Assembly: GCA_002482545.1 (NCBI GenBank)
Contig: DLGF01000009.1
Coordinates: 62,001 to 126,000, forward strand
Reading direction: 5' to 3'
Origin: Sporomusaceae bacterium UBA7701
GTDB lineage: Bacteria; Bacillota; Negativicutes; Sporomusales; UBA7701
DNA: 64,000 nucleotides
Each line of letters starts with the position of its first letter. Positions within the stretch are counted from its first letter, which is position 1. The notes below the pieces were generated by a model, which worked only from the letters and a program-made list of their open reading frames with translations, was not told where the DNA came from and made no database searches. Shown here piece after piece: positions 1 through 8,804 of the stretch. The translations under genes were made by a program, and so were the position numbers.

Positions 1-57
1 CAATCAAAAGGCGAAAAAGCGTTATCGGGAATAACCGTCTTAGGCAGGCCAGGCCTG

Positions 58-2724
58 TCAGCCTCTTGTCCCGCCTTCATGCTCCTGAAGCCATTGCAGG
101 AAAGCCTGCTCCGGCAGCGGCCTACAGATGCCGAAACCCTGGAGAAGATCGCAGGCGCGCTTGCGCAAATAATCCGCCTGGACTTCGGTTTCCACCCCTT
201 CCGCCACCACCTCCAGGCCCAGGTCCCGGGCCAGCCGGATGATGGTGGGGATAATGCCGGAATGTTCGGCTGTTCCGTCGATGCGGCTGATGAACGAGCG
301 GTCGACTTTCAATACCTGCAAAGGCAATTGTTCCAAATAGGTCAGCGAAGAATAGCCTGTACCGAAATCATCCAGCGAGATCCGCACCCCGTACTGCTTG
401 AGCATCGACAGCTTCGCGACATTGGCCTCCAGCGACTCCATCAGCATGGTCTCGGTGATTTCAAGCTCGAGGCAGCTGGGATCCAATCCGGTTTCCTGAA
501 TGATCGCCAGCACCCGCTCGACGAAATCGTCCTGCAGGAGCTGCTTCAGGGAAATGTTCACCGCTACCCGGACCGGCAGCTGCCTGGCGGCGATAAGCTG
601 TTTCGCGAACTGGGCCGCGGTGCGCAGCACCCATTCCCCGATCGGGACGATCAGCCCGGTTTCCTCCGCGAGGGGGATGAATTCCCCCGGAGAAACCATT
701 CCGTGCTGCGGGCTATTCCACCGGATCAGCGCCTCCATGGCAACCACCTGGCAGGAGGACGAGTCGACCACCGGCTGATAATGCAGGATAAATTCGTCCC
801 GCTCCAGCGCGTCCCGCAGACTGTTTTCCATCTGTAATTTGCGGAGAACATGCTCGCGCATGGAGGAATCAAAGAAGCAGTATATCTTCTTGCCGGCCTT
901 TTTGGCCGCGTGAAGAGCGGTATCCGCATTCTTCAGCAGTTCGTCGGCGTCTCGTCCGTCAACGGGATACCGGGCGATGCCCAGACTGGCTTTCACATAC
1001 ACCTGGCGCCCTTCCACGGTTTGGGGCTGGTCGAATAAGGAAAGAATCCGCTGGGCGAAATCTTCTACAGATTCTTTTGCTTCAGCCAAGCCGGTCAACA
1101 GGACGAACTCATCCCCGCTGAGCCGGGCGACCAGCCGCCCGTCGCCCGCCGCCACCAGCAGCTGCCTGCTGATATTGATCAGCAGTTGATCGCCGAAAGC
1201 ATGGCCATATACGTCGTTTATCACCTTGAAATCATCCAGGCCCAGCAGCAAAAGAGCGCACTGGCGGCCTTCCACCGACGTAAGCCAGAGCTCCCTGCCC
1301 AGCCGTTCGGTCAGAAAAGTCCGGTTAGGCAGCCCGGTCAACGTATCATGGTAAGCAAGATAGCGGATTCGTTCCTCGGTGAGTTTGCGGTCCGTTATAT
1401 CCGAATAGGAGCCGACGATCCGGACCGGCAGGCCGGAGGCGTCGAACAGCGCCTTGCCGCGGGAAAGCACCCAGAAATATTCCCCGTTTTTGTCCTGCAG
1501 CCGGAATTCGCTGGAATAGTAAGATTCGCCGCCGTATAGGCAGGCGGCGAGTTGTTGTTGCCGCTGTTTACGGTCGTCGGGGTGGACCCGTTCCTCGATA
1601 TCCTGCAAAAAAGCCTTTGTTCCGGGCGCCGGAAAACCGACTCTTTCGGTCAGGCGGCTCGACCATACCAGTTCCCGGGTCGTCATATCCACGTCCCAAA
1701 TCATATCATTGGCCCCGTCCAGCGCCAGGCGGAAACGTTCCTCGCTGTCCTCCAGCTGCCGCTGCACTTTCGCTTCGCGCCGCAGGACAAAGAGCAGCCC
1801 GCCGGTGAACAGGATGACCAGCAGCGACGCGCCGGACGCCGTCTGATAATAAGATCGCTCCGTCGCCCGGAAGGACTGGAGAACACTGTCCACCGGGACG
1901 GACACAACAATGATGAGCGGGTACTTGCTGATCGTCCGGTAAAACATAATCCGCTTTATCCCGTTGCCGTCAACGGCCTGATAGGAGCCGCTCGCCGCCG
2001 CAGCCTGCCGCGTGAACAGCTTGGTATGGCTCAGGTCGTACCCCGGCTGACGGGAGGAATGAACGAGCGCCGTCCGGCTGTCGGGGTCCACGATTTCGAT
2101 ATTTCCCTTGGGCCCCAGATCGATTTCCGAAAATAACCGGTCAAAGTAGGTGGGGTCCATCGCCGCCACCACAGCCCCGCGCAGCTCGCCATCCGGCCCC
2201 GCAAGCATGCGGCTCAGGGGAATTCCGAAACCGGCCATATCCGACAACCGGTATAGCTTGCCGATTACCGGTTGCCGTTTGTCGGCCTTCAGCAGCACGT
2301 CGGCCTGGGCGCTGATATAGCTGTTGTTGTACCTGGAAGTGGAGGCGACGACATTGCCCTGCGCATCCAGCACCAAAAACGCCCGCAATACCCGGCTGCG
2401 GCTTATCTCGATCTGGTCGGCCAGCCGCTGGCCCATGTCCGTTCCATCTCGCCGGTATTCAAGCGCCAGGAGTTCCAGGGAGGCATTTACTTGGTCGAAG
2501 GTGCGAATGACATGTTCCTCAAAGGCGCGGGCCAAATTCATGTTCTGCTTCAGGGCTTCATCCAGCGCCCGTTGACGGCCGCTGTCCACAAGCCAGAACA
2601 CGATACCCCAGATGGCGACCAGACAACAGACGCCAAAGGCAAGCACTCCCCTGGCGACCGACCCCAGGCGGGGCTGAGCTGTTGTGAGAATTTTGCGTAG
2701 TATGTCGAGCTCCTCCCCTCTCAA
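58..2724 (-). CDS. Membrane-bound sensor protein with Cache-like, PAS, GGDEF and EAL domains (c-di-GMP turnover)
   Basis: The 888-residue protein has a membrane segment near residues 28-48, an extracytoplasmic Cache-like sensor to about 290, a second membrane segment near 295-315, a PAS domain ending in DITDRK, a GGDEF domain and a C-terminal EAL domain. The cyclase signature is SGDEF rather than GGDEF. The EAL domain is canonical (MEALIRW, DDFGTGYSS, EGVET), so c-di-GMP phosphodiesterase activity is the safer prediction and cyclase activity is uncertain. The start is unclear: the first codon is TTG, and a good GGGGAGGAG ribosome site lies just inside the frame, so translation may begin a few codons later. 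It is transcribed divergently from the small EamA gene. Confidence 0.9.
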   Translation of the reverse strand: MRGEELDILRKILTTAQPRLGSVARGVLAFGVCCLVAIWGIVFWLVDSGRQRALDEALKQNMNLARAFEEHVIRTFDQVNASLELLALEYRRDGTDMGQRLADQIEISRSRVLRAFLVLDAQGNVVASTSRYNNSYISAQADVLLKADKRQPVIGKLYRLSDMAGFGIPLSRMLAGPDGELRGAVVAAMDPTYFDRLFSEIDLGPKGNIEIVDPDSRTALVHSSRQPGYDLSHTKLFTRQAAAASGSYQAVDGNGIKRIMFYRTISKYPLIIVVSVPVDSVLQSFRATERSYYQTASGASLLVILFTGGLLFVLRREAKVQRQLEDSEERFRLALDGANDMIWDVDMTTRELVWSSRLTERVGFPAPGTKAFLQDIEERVHPDDRKQRQQQLAACLYGGESYYSSEFRLQDKNGEYFWVLSRGKALFDASGLPVRIVGSYSDITDRKLTEERIRYLAYHDTLTGLPNRTFLTERLGRELWLTSVEGRQCALLLLGLDDFKVINDVYGHAFGDQLLINISRQLLVAAGDGRLVARLSGDEFVLLTGLAEAKESVEDFAQRILSLFDQPQTVEGRQVYVKASLGIARYPVDGRDADELLKNADTALHAAKKAGKKIYCFFDSSMREHVLRKLQMENSLRDALERDEFILHYQPVVDSSSCQVVAMEALIRWNSPQHGMVSPGEFIPLAEETGLIVPIGEWVLRTAAQFAKQLIAARQLPVRVAVNISLKQLLQDDFVERVLAIIQETGLDPSCLELEITETMLMESLEANVAKLSMLKQYGVRISLDDFGTGYSSLTYLEQLPLQVLKVDRSFISRIDGTAEHSGIIPTIIRLARDLGLEVVAEGVETEVQADYLRKRACDLLQGFGICRPLPEQAFLQWLQEHEGGTRG

Positions 2725-2984
2725 CGACCATTTTCCGTTTTTCTGTAATTGTATATCTTTGCCGTCCGGCGTTTAAATCCTGCCATAATTCGACAAAACG
2801 CCGCCGAGTTTTTAATTTTATTATGGAAATTGCCAATTATGGTCCCTTTTTCCGGGAAAAATCCTTTGGTACCCGTTCTGCTGCCCTGCGATCCGGCGGG
2901 CGGGAATTTTGTTGGCCTAACCGCGGGCCCGGCGACATACCTTTTTACTAGTGGTTCCCTTCCGGGAGATGGGGGGTCTGCCAA

Positions 2985-3407
2985 GTGGTTTTTTTCTACG
3001 CATTTCTGGCTGTGCTGTGCCTCGGACTCGCGCCCTTCTTCGGCAAATCACTGTTAAACAATGTCAACCCCGTAACCGCTTTCGCCGTCCGGACAGTGAT
3101 TGCCGCCTCTATAATGGTGGTATGGCTAATCCTAAGCAATTCCTTGGGCGAAATTCTCAACCTCTCGCCTGCCTTCTGGGGTATTGTGTCGCTGGAAGCC
3201 CTTCTGGCCGCGGTGCTCGGCGATCTGGCCTATTTCTACGCCCTGCAGCGGGGCAACGTGCAAGAAGTGGCGATTGTGATGTCCTGCGCTCCGATCATAA
3301 CTCTGGTTGTCGGGTATGTGCTGTTCGAGGAAATCGTTTCATTGCGGCATGTCATGGCCGGAATTTTGATTACCACGGGATTGATTCTACTGAGCTACAA
3401 CCATTAG
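2985..3407 (+). CDS. Half-size EamA/DMT-type membrane transporter
   Basis: This 140-residue, very hydrophobic protein has about five membrane segments and matches one EamA repeat (NPVTAFAVRT near residue 27, then LGDLAYFYAL). Most EamA exporters carry two such repeats in about 290 residues, so this is a half-size form that would have to work as a dimer. It starts at GTG with a GGGGGGT ribosome site about 8 nt upstream. A near-perfect palindromic terminator follows the stop. The substrate cannot be read from the sequence. Confidence 0.8.
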   Translation: MVFFYAFLAVLCLGLAPFFGKSLLNNVNPVTAFAVRTVIAASIMVVWLILSNSLGEILNLSPAFWGIVSLEALLAAVLGDLAYFYALQRGNVQEVAIVMSCAPIITLVVGYVLFEEIVSLRHVMAGILITTGLILLSYNH

Positions 3408-3430
3408 GAGCCGGCCGCGCTCGAAATAAT

Positions 3431-3474
3431 GAGAATAAGCGAAGCCGCCCAATTGGGCGGCTTCGCTTATTCTC
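3431..3474. terminator. Bidirectional palindromic terminator
   Basis: A perfect 44-bp palindrome with 22-bp arms lies between the convergent EamA and GlsB-type genes. It has a GC-rich core with A/T-rich outer ends and can fold on either strand, so it probably stops both transcripts. Confidence 0.8.
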
Positions 3475-3486
3475 ATCAGGCAACCA

Positions 3487-3747
3487 TCATTTTCCCTGGG
3501 CCGGCTTGCCCGTGAACAGGCGCATGACCCACAAAAGCACCACCGCTCCAATGGTCGCGGTGATGAGCGAGCCGATAAGCCCGTAGGCGGTTATTCCCAT
3601 AAGGCTAAAAATAAAACCGCCTACAAAGGCTCCAATGACCCCCACGATCAGATCGCCCCATAGCCCAAAACCGCCGCCCCGGGAAATCTGTCCCGCCAGC
3701 CAACCCGCGACGAGTCCGATAAGCAAAAACCAGATAAAGTTACCCAT
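3487..3747 (-). CDS. GlsB/YeaQ/YmgE family small membrane protein
   Basis: This 86-residue, Gly-rich protein has three predicted membrane segments and the family pattern GLVAGWLAGQISRGGGFG, then GDLIVGVIGAFVGGF. The family is described as transglycosylase-associated or stress-related, but no precise biochemical role is established. The start is an ATG preceded by GGAGGAAGG. It is a single gene ending at the shared palindromic terminator. Confidence 0.85.
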   Translation of the reverse strand: MGNFIWFLLIGLVAGWLAGQISRGGGFGLWGDLIVGVIGAFVGGFIFSLMGITAYGLIGSLITATIGAVVLLWVMRLFTGKPAQGK

Positions 3748-3859
3748 GTTCCTTCCTCCTTACAACTTCAATACTGTATCAACCAAATATATCCAAAATT
3801 GGTTTCGCAATCATTATTTCCACAGAATGCCCCGGCTATTCACTTTCCGGTGTCTTAGC

Positions 3860-3893
3860 AAAAAAATGCCCCTGCCGGTTCGGCAGAGGCATC
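3860..3893 (-). terminator. Rho-independent terminator after pepT
   Basis: On the minus strand a GCCTCTGCCG/CGGCAGGGGC hairpin is followed by a run of seven T. It lies about 45 nt past the pepT stop. Confidence 0.85.
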
Positions 3894-3937
3894 GAATGCA
3901 CATAGTCTTTCCGTCGGATTCTAAAAATTCCTGGGGG

Positions 3938-5164
3938 TTATCTGTGGCAATTGATCTCGATAATTTTCAGGATGACTTCCATCGATTTTTGCAGCGAATG
4001 GATCGGCAGGAATTCATATTTACCGTGGGCGTTATGGCCCCCGTAGAATACATTCGGGCAAGGAAGGCCCATGAAGGAGAGGCGGGCTCCGTCGGTGCCG
4101 CCCCGGATAGGGGGCATTTTCGGAGTCAGGCCCACTTCGCTGATCGCCTGCCGGGCCATGTCCACGATATGCATGACCGGTTCGAGTTTCTCCCGCATGT
4201 TGTAGTATTGATCCTTCATATCCAGCAGGACCGTGCCCGGGCCGTATTTGTCGTTCAGGTAGGCGGCGATCTTCTCCATCCGGTCCTTCCGGGCGGTGAA
4301 TATAGCTCGATCATGGTCCCGGATGATATAGGTCATTTTGGTTTCTTCAACGTCGCCCGCCAGCTTGTTGAGGTGGTAAAAGCCTTCATATCCTTCGGTG
4401 TGCCCGGGCGTCTCGGCCGGAGGCAGCAGCGCGTGAAGCTCCATGGCGATATGCAGCGCGTTTTTCATTTTATTCTTGGCTTGGCCGGGATGGACATTGC
4501 GTCCGCGAACGGTAATCTTCGCCTGAGCGGCGTTGAAGGTTTCATACTCCAGTTCGCCGATGCCGGAGCCGTCTATGGTATAGGCGAAATCAGCCCCGAA
4601 TCGTGCTACGTCAAAGAGGTCCGCCCCCCGTCCGATCTCTTCGTCCGGGGTAAACCCGACCTTGATGGTCCCGTGAGGAATTTCAGGATGCCGGACCAAA
4701 TATTCCATCGCCGTCACGATGGCGCAGATTCCCGCCTTATCGTCGGCTCCCAGCAGCGTGGTTCCGTCGGTAGTGATAAGGTCCTGCCCGATATAGCGGG
4801 TAAGTTCGGGAAAATCATCCGGCGAAAGAACGATGTTTTCACCGGCGTTGAGCACAATCGGCCGGCCGTCGTAATTCCGGACGACCTGCGGCTTGACGTC
4901 GGCCCCGCTCATATCCGGGCTGGTATCGAGATGAGCGATGAAGCCGATGACGGGAACCTTTTCGTCAATCGTGGCGGGCAGCGTCGCCATGACATAACCG
5001 TTGCCGTCCATACCGGCGTCACTCAGGCCGATCTCCTTGAGTTGTTTGACGAGGTATTCGCCGAACGCCAACTGGCCCTTGCTGCTGGGACAGGCGGCAT
5101 TCTCAGCGTCCGACGTAGTGTCGAACTTGGTATAGTCCATAAATCTTTGGACAATTTTTTCCAT
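3938..5164 (-). CDS. pepT: Peptidase T (tripeptide aminopeptidase, M20B)
   Basis: This 408-residue cytosolic metallopeptidase removes the N-terminal residue from tripeptides. Di-zinc site motifs are in the family order: FIAHLDTSPD near residue 80, GADDKAG near 143, TPDEEIGRG near 175 and HPGQAKN. The C-terminal RGGTDGARLSFMGLP and the H in GGHNAHGKYEF are typical of PepT. Length matches the family. The start ATG has an AGGGGTG site. It lies 42 nt downstream of the oligoendopeptidase gene on the same strand, so the two probably form a peptide-degradation operon. Confidence 0.95.
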   Translation of the reverse strand: MEKIVQRFMDYTKFDTTSDAENAACPSSKGQLAFGEYLVKQLKEIGLSDAGMDGNGYVMATLPATIDEKVPVIGFIAHLDTSPDMSGADVKPQVVRNYDGRPIVLNAGENIVLSPDDFPELTRYIGQDLITTDGTTLLGADDKAGICAIVTAMEYLVRHPEIPHGTIKVGFTPDEEIGRGADLFDVARFGADFAYTIDGSGIGELEYETFNAAQAKITVRGRNVHPGQAKNKMKNALHIAMELHALLPPAETPGHTEGYEGFYHLNKLAGDVEETKMTYIIRDHDRAIFTARKDRMEKIAAYLNDKYGPGTVLLDMKDQYYNMREKLEPVMHIVDMARQAISEVGLTPKMPPIRGGTDGARLSFMGLPCPNVFYGGHNAHGKYEFLPIHSLQKSMEVILKIIEINCHR

Positions 5165-5206
5165 CTCTAATCACCCCTCTATAGTCTAATACGTCCCAAT
5201 TTATGG

Positions 5207-7015
5207 TTATCCTGCCGTCTGTCCCCCGGTCGCGGACAATTTTACAAATATCTCGACATTCTCGACTACTTGGGACAGCGACTGGCGCCAGAAAGCGCCT
5301 GAATACAGATCAATCCCCGCGATGCGGGCCACGTCGGCCAGGCTGTTCTTCCCGGTAGCCGCCAGCAGCGCATCATAGCGCGGAACAAATTCCCGGCCGC
5401 ATTTTTGGTATTCGGCGTACAACCCCAGAGCCAGCAGGAGGCCGAAGGTATACGGGAAGTTATAGTAGTTGCGTGCGGCGTTATAGTAATGAGGCTTGGC
5501 GATCCAGGCATAGGGATGGAGCCGGGTTTCGTCCAGGCCGTCGCCGTAGGCTTCCTTCTGGGCCTGGAGCATGAGTTCCTTCAATTCTTCCACAGCCAGC
5601 GAGCGGCTTTCCCTGAGCCGGAACAACTCGGATTCGAACAGGAAACGGCTGTAGATATCCACCACTACTTGGGCGGCGGCGCTCAAGTCCTTTTCCAGAA
5701 TGAACAATTTCTCCCCGGGCTCGGCCGTCCTTAACGCCGCCCGGGTAACGATTGTTTCGCAAAAAGTCGACGCCGTCTCGGCAATCGGCATGGGGTAGCG
5801 GCTGTTCAGGGCGCTCTCCTGGTGCAGGCATAAGCCGTGATAGGCGTGCCCCAGTTCATGGGCGAGCGTAATGACACTGTTGAAACTGCTGTCAAAATTG
5901 CTGAGAATGCGGCTCTCCCTGATGGCGTGGAGATTACTGCAAAAGGCTCCGCCGACTTTTCCCCGGCGAGGCTCGGCGTCGATCCAGCGGTTGTCGAAAG
6001 CTTGCTCGGCCAAGGCTCCCATGCGTTCACTGAAGGAGTAAAAATGCCGGACAATGTAGTCGCGGGCCTCTCGGTAGCTGTAGCGGCCGGCGAGACTTCC
6101 CACCGGGGCGAAGATGTCGTAGAACGGCAGGCTGTTCCCATGGCCGAGCATCCGGGCCTTCGCCCGGAAATAGCGGCGGAAGCTCGGCAGGCTGTCCCGC
6201 ACCGCGCCCAGCAGCGCCTCCAGGATGCCTCCATCCATCCGGGATTCCAGAAGAGCCTGCTCCAGCGGCGAGGCATAACCCCGTTTGGCGGCGAGGGTGA
6301 TGACCTCGCCTTTAATATTGTTCAAACAGGCGGCCGCCGCCTCTTCCACCTTCCCATAGGCCGCCAGTTCGGCCTGATAAGCTGTTTGGCGCACCGCCGG
6401 ATCGGCGTCGTAGGCCAGGTTGCGGACAACTGTCCAGGGCAGGGACTTTTGCTCCCCCTCCCAAGCGATATCGACCGACAGGCCGGCGGTGAGAGTTTCA
6501 TGCAGCTTGGCCCAGGCCCGCGAGCCGGTCACTTGCAGTTGGGCGACGACGGTTTCTTCCGGTTCGCTTAACCGATACCTGCCCAACCGGCGAATCTCCG
6601 TCAGGAAAAACCGGTGTTCCGTCAGCAGGGAAGACTGGCCGATAATCCCCTCCAGGTCGGCCAAATCCGTTAGGCATGCGGCAAGGCGGGTATCCACGCC
6701 GGCCAGCACCGCCGTCTTTTTCTGTACGCTCTCGAGATATCCCCTGGCCGCGGCATGGCCTGTTTCCGCACTGCTGACCAGCGCCGCATACTGGGTAAGC
6801 GCGGAAGTCACCCGGGAGAGCTCCTGCTTTTGGGTAATGTACTCCTCCAGCACCTCTTTGGGGTGGCGGATAACTTCCTCTTTCGTCAGATTGCCCTTGG
6901 CCCATTGGCTGAATTTCTCCGTCAGGACGTCGCACTTTTTCAGGTCCTGCCGGAAGGCTTCCCCGTCAAAGCCATCGTACAGGGCATCCAGCGTCCAGCG
7001 CATTTCCTCAGTCAC
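5207..7015 (-). CDS. pepF: M3 family oligoendopeptidase (PepF-like)
   Basis: This is a zinc-dependent oligopeptidase of 602 residues. The catalytic HEXXH helix is LAHELGHAYHG near residue 385, with the third-ligand Glu in ETASTFCETI about 25 residues later. The fold looks like the pepF/M3 group (N-terminal helical domain, C-terminal catalytic half ending in YNFPYTFG). I chose the GTG start at 7015 because AAGGAGG sits 7-8 nt before it; the frame stays open 32 codons further upstream without a ribosome site. It is followed by pepT and probably supplies it with short peptides. Confidence 0.92.
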   Translation of the reverse strand: MTEEMRWTLDALYDGFDGEAFRQDLKKCDVLTEKFSQWAKGNLTKEEVIRHPKEVLEEYITQKQELSRVTSALTQYAALVSSAETGHAAARGYLESVQKKTAVLAGVDTRLAACLTDLADLEGIIGQSSLLTEHRFFLTEIRRLGRYRLSEPEETVVAQLQVTGSRAWAKLHETLTAGLSVDIAWEGEQKSLPWTVVRNLAYDADPAVRQTAYQAELAAYGKVEEAAAACLNNIKGEVITLAAKRGYASPLEQALLESRMDGGILEALLGAVRDSLPSFRRYFRAKARMLGHGNSLPFYDIFAPVGSLAGRYSYREARDYIVRHFYSFSERMGALAEQAFDNRWIDAEPRRGKVGGAFCSNLHAIRESRILSNFDSSFNSVITLAHELGHAYHGLCLHQESALNSRYPMPIAETASTFCETIVTRAALRTAEPGEKLFILEKDLSAAAQVVVDIYSRFLFESELFRLRESRSLAVEELKELMLQAQKEAYGDGLDETRLHPYAWIAKPHYYNAARNYYNFPYTFGLLLALGLYAEYQKCGREFVPRYDALLAATGKNSLADVARIAGIDLYSGAFWRQSLSQVVENVEIFVKLSATGGQTAG

Positions 7016-7195
7016 TGATAAGCCTCCTTCGTATCTGCTGCGGTTTGTCTGTCGCTTGGTTCCTCCGTTTTTCCTTTCGAGGTCTGATTGACCAATTCCT
7101 ATTGCCTTCATCCGGTTGTCCGCCCATATGCCAATATTTCTTTCGTGTTGCCGGGGGCTGAAATTCTCATAATAACTTCAGGAGGTGGATGCGCT

Positions 7196-7354
7196 ATGCT
7201 GAAAAAGCACTGTCACAAAAAGCACATGCCCATGGGTATGCTGGGGATGGCTGTATTGTCCGCGGCACTGACCGTTCCGCTTATTTATTATGCCATGGAC
7301 ATAGCCCATTCTCTCCGCATTCTCGCCCACGACGACAGCGACGCCGGCCTGTAA
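7196..7354 (+). CDS. Small His/Met/Cys-rich single-span membrane protein
   Basis: This 52-residue protein begins with a short segment rich in metal-liganding residues (HCHKKHMPMGM) and continues into one membrane segment (about residues 17-36). The tail is acidic. A strong GGAGGTG ribosome site precedes the ATG and a terminator follows the stop, so it is probably a real gene. I do not recognise a family. The N-terminus could bind a metal ion, but nothing proves it. Confidence 0.65.
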   Translation: MLKKHCHKKHMPMGMLGMAVLSAALTVPLIYYAMDIAHSLRILAHDDSDAGL

Positions 7355-7362
7355 ACGGCCGG

Positions 7363-7394
7363 AAAGGCCCGCACCGGGATGGCGCGGGCCTTTC
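7363..7394 (+). terminator. Terminator after small membrane protein
   Basis: AAAGGCCCGC and GCGGGCCTTT arms are separated by about 11 nt just past the stop codon. The hairpin can also serve the minus strand after the ogt remnant, whose stop lies inside it. Confidence 0.75.
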
Positions 7395-7525
7395 ATCGTC
7401 CGTTTTTGCCGATGACCTGGTGACAGGGAATGACAATCGGCAGCGGATTGTGATTAACTGGCCTGTCCCACCGACGGCCATATAGACCGGCCCAGGTCGC
7501 TATCCAAAACATCATAGGCCGGCAT
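7393..7525 (-). pseudogene. ogt: Remnant of O6-methylguanine-DNA methyltransferase (C-terminal part)
   Basis: Immediately after the adaA stop, the minus strand reads MPAYDVLDSDLG then VGQA, shifts frame, and continues NHNPLPIVIPCHQVIG to a stop. PCHQVI is the methyl-acceptor active site of Ogt/MGMT proteins, and the VGQA...NPLPIVIPCHQVIG order matches the family. A frameshift (about four extra bases between VGQA and NH) and the absence of the whole N-terminal half and the C-terminal tail after the active site make it non-functional. AdaA-type and Ogt-type proteins are often adjacent, so this is probably a decayed partner gene. Confidence 0.8.
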
Positions 7526-8098
7526 CTACTCGCCCCACCCCGCTTGATCATGGACCTGGCGGTACTGCCGGGGCGTCAGGCCCGTCTCCCGGCGAAAGGC
7601 GGCGTAAAAGCTGGACAAGTTCGTGAAGCCCGCCGCCAGACAGGCTTCGGTATTGTTGGCCGAGCCGGTCTTGAGCCGGTCCGCGGCCTTGGCCACCCGA
7701 ACCTGCTGCAAATATTTCCGGGGCGCCTCTCCCACTCTTTTCTTGAAAAGCCGGCGGAATTGGGAAGAACTGACCCCCATTCGCCCCGGCAGTTCCCGGA
7801 GCAGGGCCGGATCGGCGAACTCCCGGTCGATAATCCCGAGCGCCGCTTGAACCATTTCTTCTTCCGGGGCGTAGACAGGCCCCAGATCCGGACGGCACCG
7901 TTTGCAGGGGCGGTACCCGGCCGCTACGGCCTCGCTCAGGCCGGCGAAGAAGACGACATTATCCCGGTTGGGAACCTTCGACTTGCAGGACGGGCGGCAA
8001 AAAATGCCCGTTGTCTTCACCCCGTAGAAAAACCGGCCGTCATACCGCGGATTGCTTTCGATAACCGCCGCGAACATAGCATCTTCCGACAGGCGCAT
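7526..8098 (-). CDS. adaA: AdaA-like methylphosphotriester-DNA methyltransferase / AraC-type activator
   Basis: The 190-residue protein has an Ada zinc domain (residues about 5-75) with the four cysteines in FCRPSC and YRPCKRC, then an AraC-type double helix-turn-helix (about 95-185). In the family, one zinc-bound Cys takes a methyl group from DNA phosphotriesters, which turns the protein into an activator of the adaptive response. The ATG at 8098 is chosen over a frame extension of 14 codons because GGGGGAGG lies just before it. The partner methyltransferase downstream is broken. Confidence 0.92.
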   Translation of the reverse strand: MRLSEDAMFAAVIESNPRYDGRFFYGVKTTGIFCRPSCKSKVPNRDNVVFFAGLSEAVAAGYRPCKRCRPDLGPVYAPEEEMVQAALGIIDREFADPALLRELPGRMGVSSSQFRRLFKKRVGEAPRKYLQQVRVAKAADRLKTGSANNTEACLAAGFTNLSSFYAAFRRETGLTPRQYRQVHDQAGWGE

Positions 8099-8193
8099 GC
8101 TTTTCCTCCCCCCGCTTGGTCGGTTATTTGCCTTTATCATACCACATCTGCCGGCGCATTTTCGTCTGAAACCGCGCCATTCAATTCGCCCGC

Positions 8194-8248
8194 AAAAAAA
8201 ACGGCCAAGGCCCTCGTCCTGTTTTCCAGGCGAAGGCCTTGGCCGTTA
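8194..8248 (-). terminator. Terminator of the rnpB-tRNA-Ser transcript
   Basis: On the minus strand ACGGCCAAGGCC and GGCCTTGGCCGT arms form a long hairpin followed by eight T, starting directly after the tRNA CCA end. Confidence 0.85.
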
Positions 8249-8339
8249 TGGCGGAGCGGGTGGGATTTGAACCCACGCTAGGGTTACCCCTACTAACGAT
8301 TTAGCAAACCGTCCTCTTCAGCCGCTTGAGTACCACTCC
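8249..8339 (-). tRNA. tRNA-Ser (anticodon GCT)
   Basis: The 91-nt cloverleaf includes an encoded CCA. The acceptor stem GGAGTGG pairs with CCGCTCC, the anticodon loop is TTTGCTAA (GCT, reading AGC/AGU codons), a long variable arm of class II type (TTAGTAGGGGTAACCCTAG) is present, and the T loop contains GTTCAAATC. It follows RNase P RNA after about 20 nt with no room for its own promoter. Confidence 0.95.
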
Positions 8340-8359
8340 GCGGACCGTGATTAACTTCA

Positions 8360-8708
8360 GATGCTCGAGTGTCTCATAAGCCGGGTTTTGGTTCTAAAGC
8401 AACATCTATCTCGGCTTTATCAGCCGCTTTCCTTCGGTTGAATTCCCGTCGGAAAGTTCCCCTACCATAATTTGGGTTTCAGGCTTGCGGGGTTTACCCT
8501 TGCACCGTCCCGTCGCCGGAACGAATCGTTTCTGTGGCACTTTCAGGCTACTTTCGGCTCGGAGAGTCGATTTTGCCGCCGTTAGGATTGAATCCTACTA
8601 ACAGTTGTTAGCTGTTACACAATCACTACAGGCATTTCAGCCTGTGCCTGCCCGGACTTTCCTCAGCGGTGATGAAACCGCCGCGTTGCTTCGAACACCT
8701 TAGCATCG
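8360..8708 (-). ncRNA. rnpB: RNase P RNA (bacterial class A-like)
   Basis: This is the catalytic RNA that removes tRNA 5' leaders. Conserved blocks on the minus strand are GAGGAAAGTCCGGGC near the 5' end, AGAAACGA, GACGGGACGGTGCAAGG and the 3' AACCCGGCTTATGAG. The ends are set by the P1 helix, where GATGCT...GTGT at the 5' end pairs with ACAC...AGCATC at the 3' end. This gives a mature RNA of about 348 nt. A short leader of about 37 nt lies between the promoter and the 5' end. Confidence 0.92.
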
Positions 8709-8751
8709 AAATTATTCACTTATACGACAGATTGTCTCTGTCAGCTTATGC

Positions 8752-8780
8752 ATTATATCGTACTTGGCGAGGAATGTCAA
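8752..8780 (-). promoter_or_regulatory. Sigma-A promoter of rnpB
   Basis: On the minus strand, consensus TTGACA and TATAAT hexamers are separated by exactly 17 bp. The start site would be near 8745. Confidence 0.9.
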
Positions 8781-8804
8781 ACTGAAACTTCTGCCAATTC
8801 TCCC

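Noticed and set aside
3635..5170. 511-codon open frame antisense to pepT
   Set aside because: The opposite strand encodes a full peptidase T with all metal ligands; the antisense frame has no family pattern.
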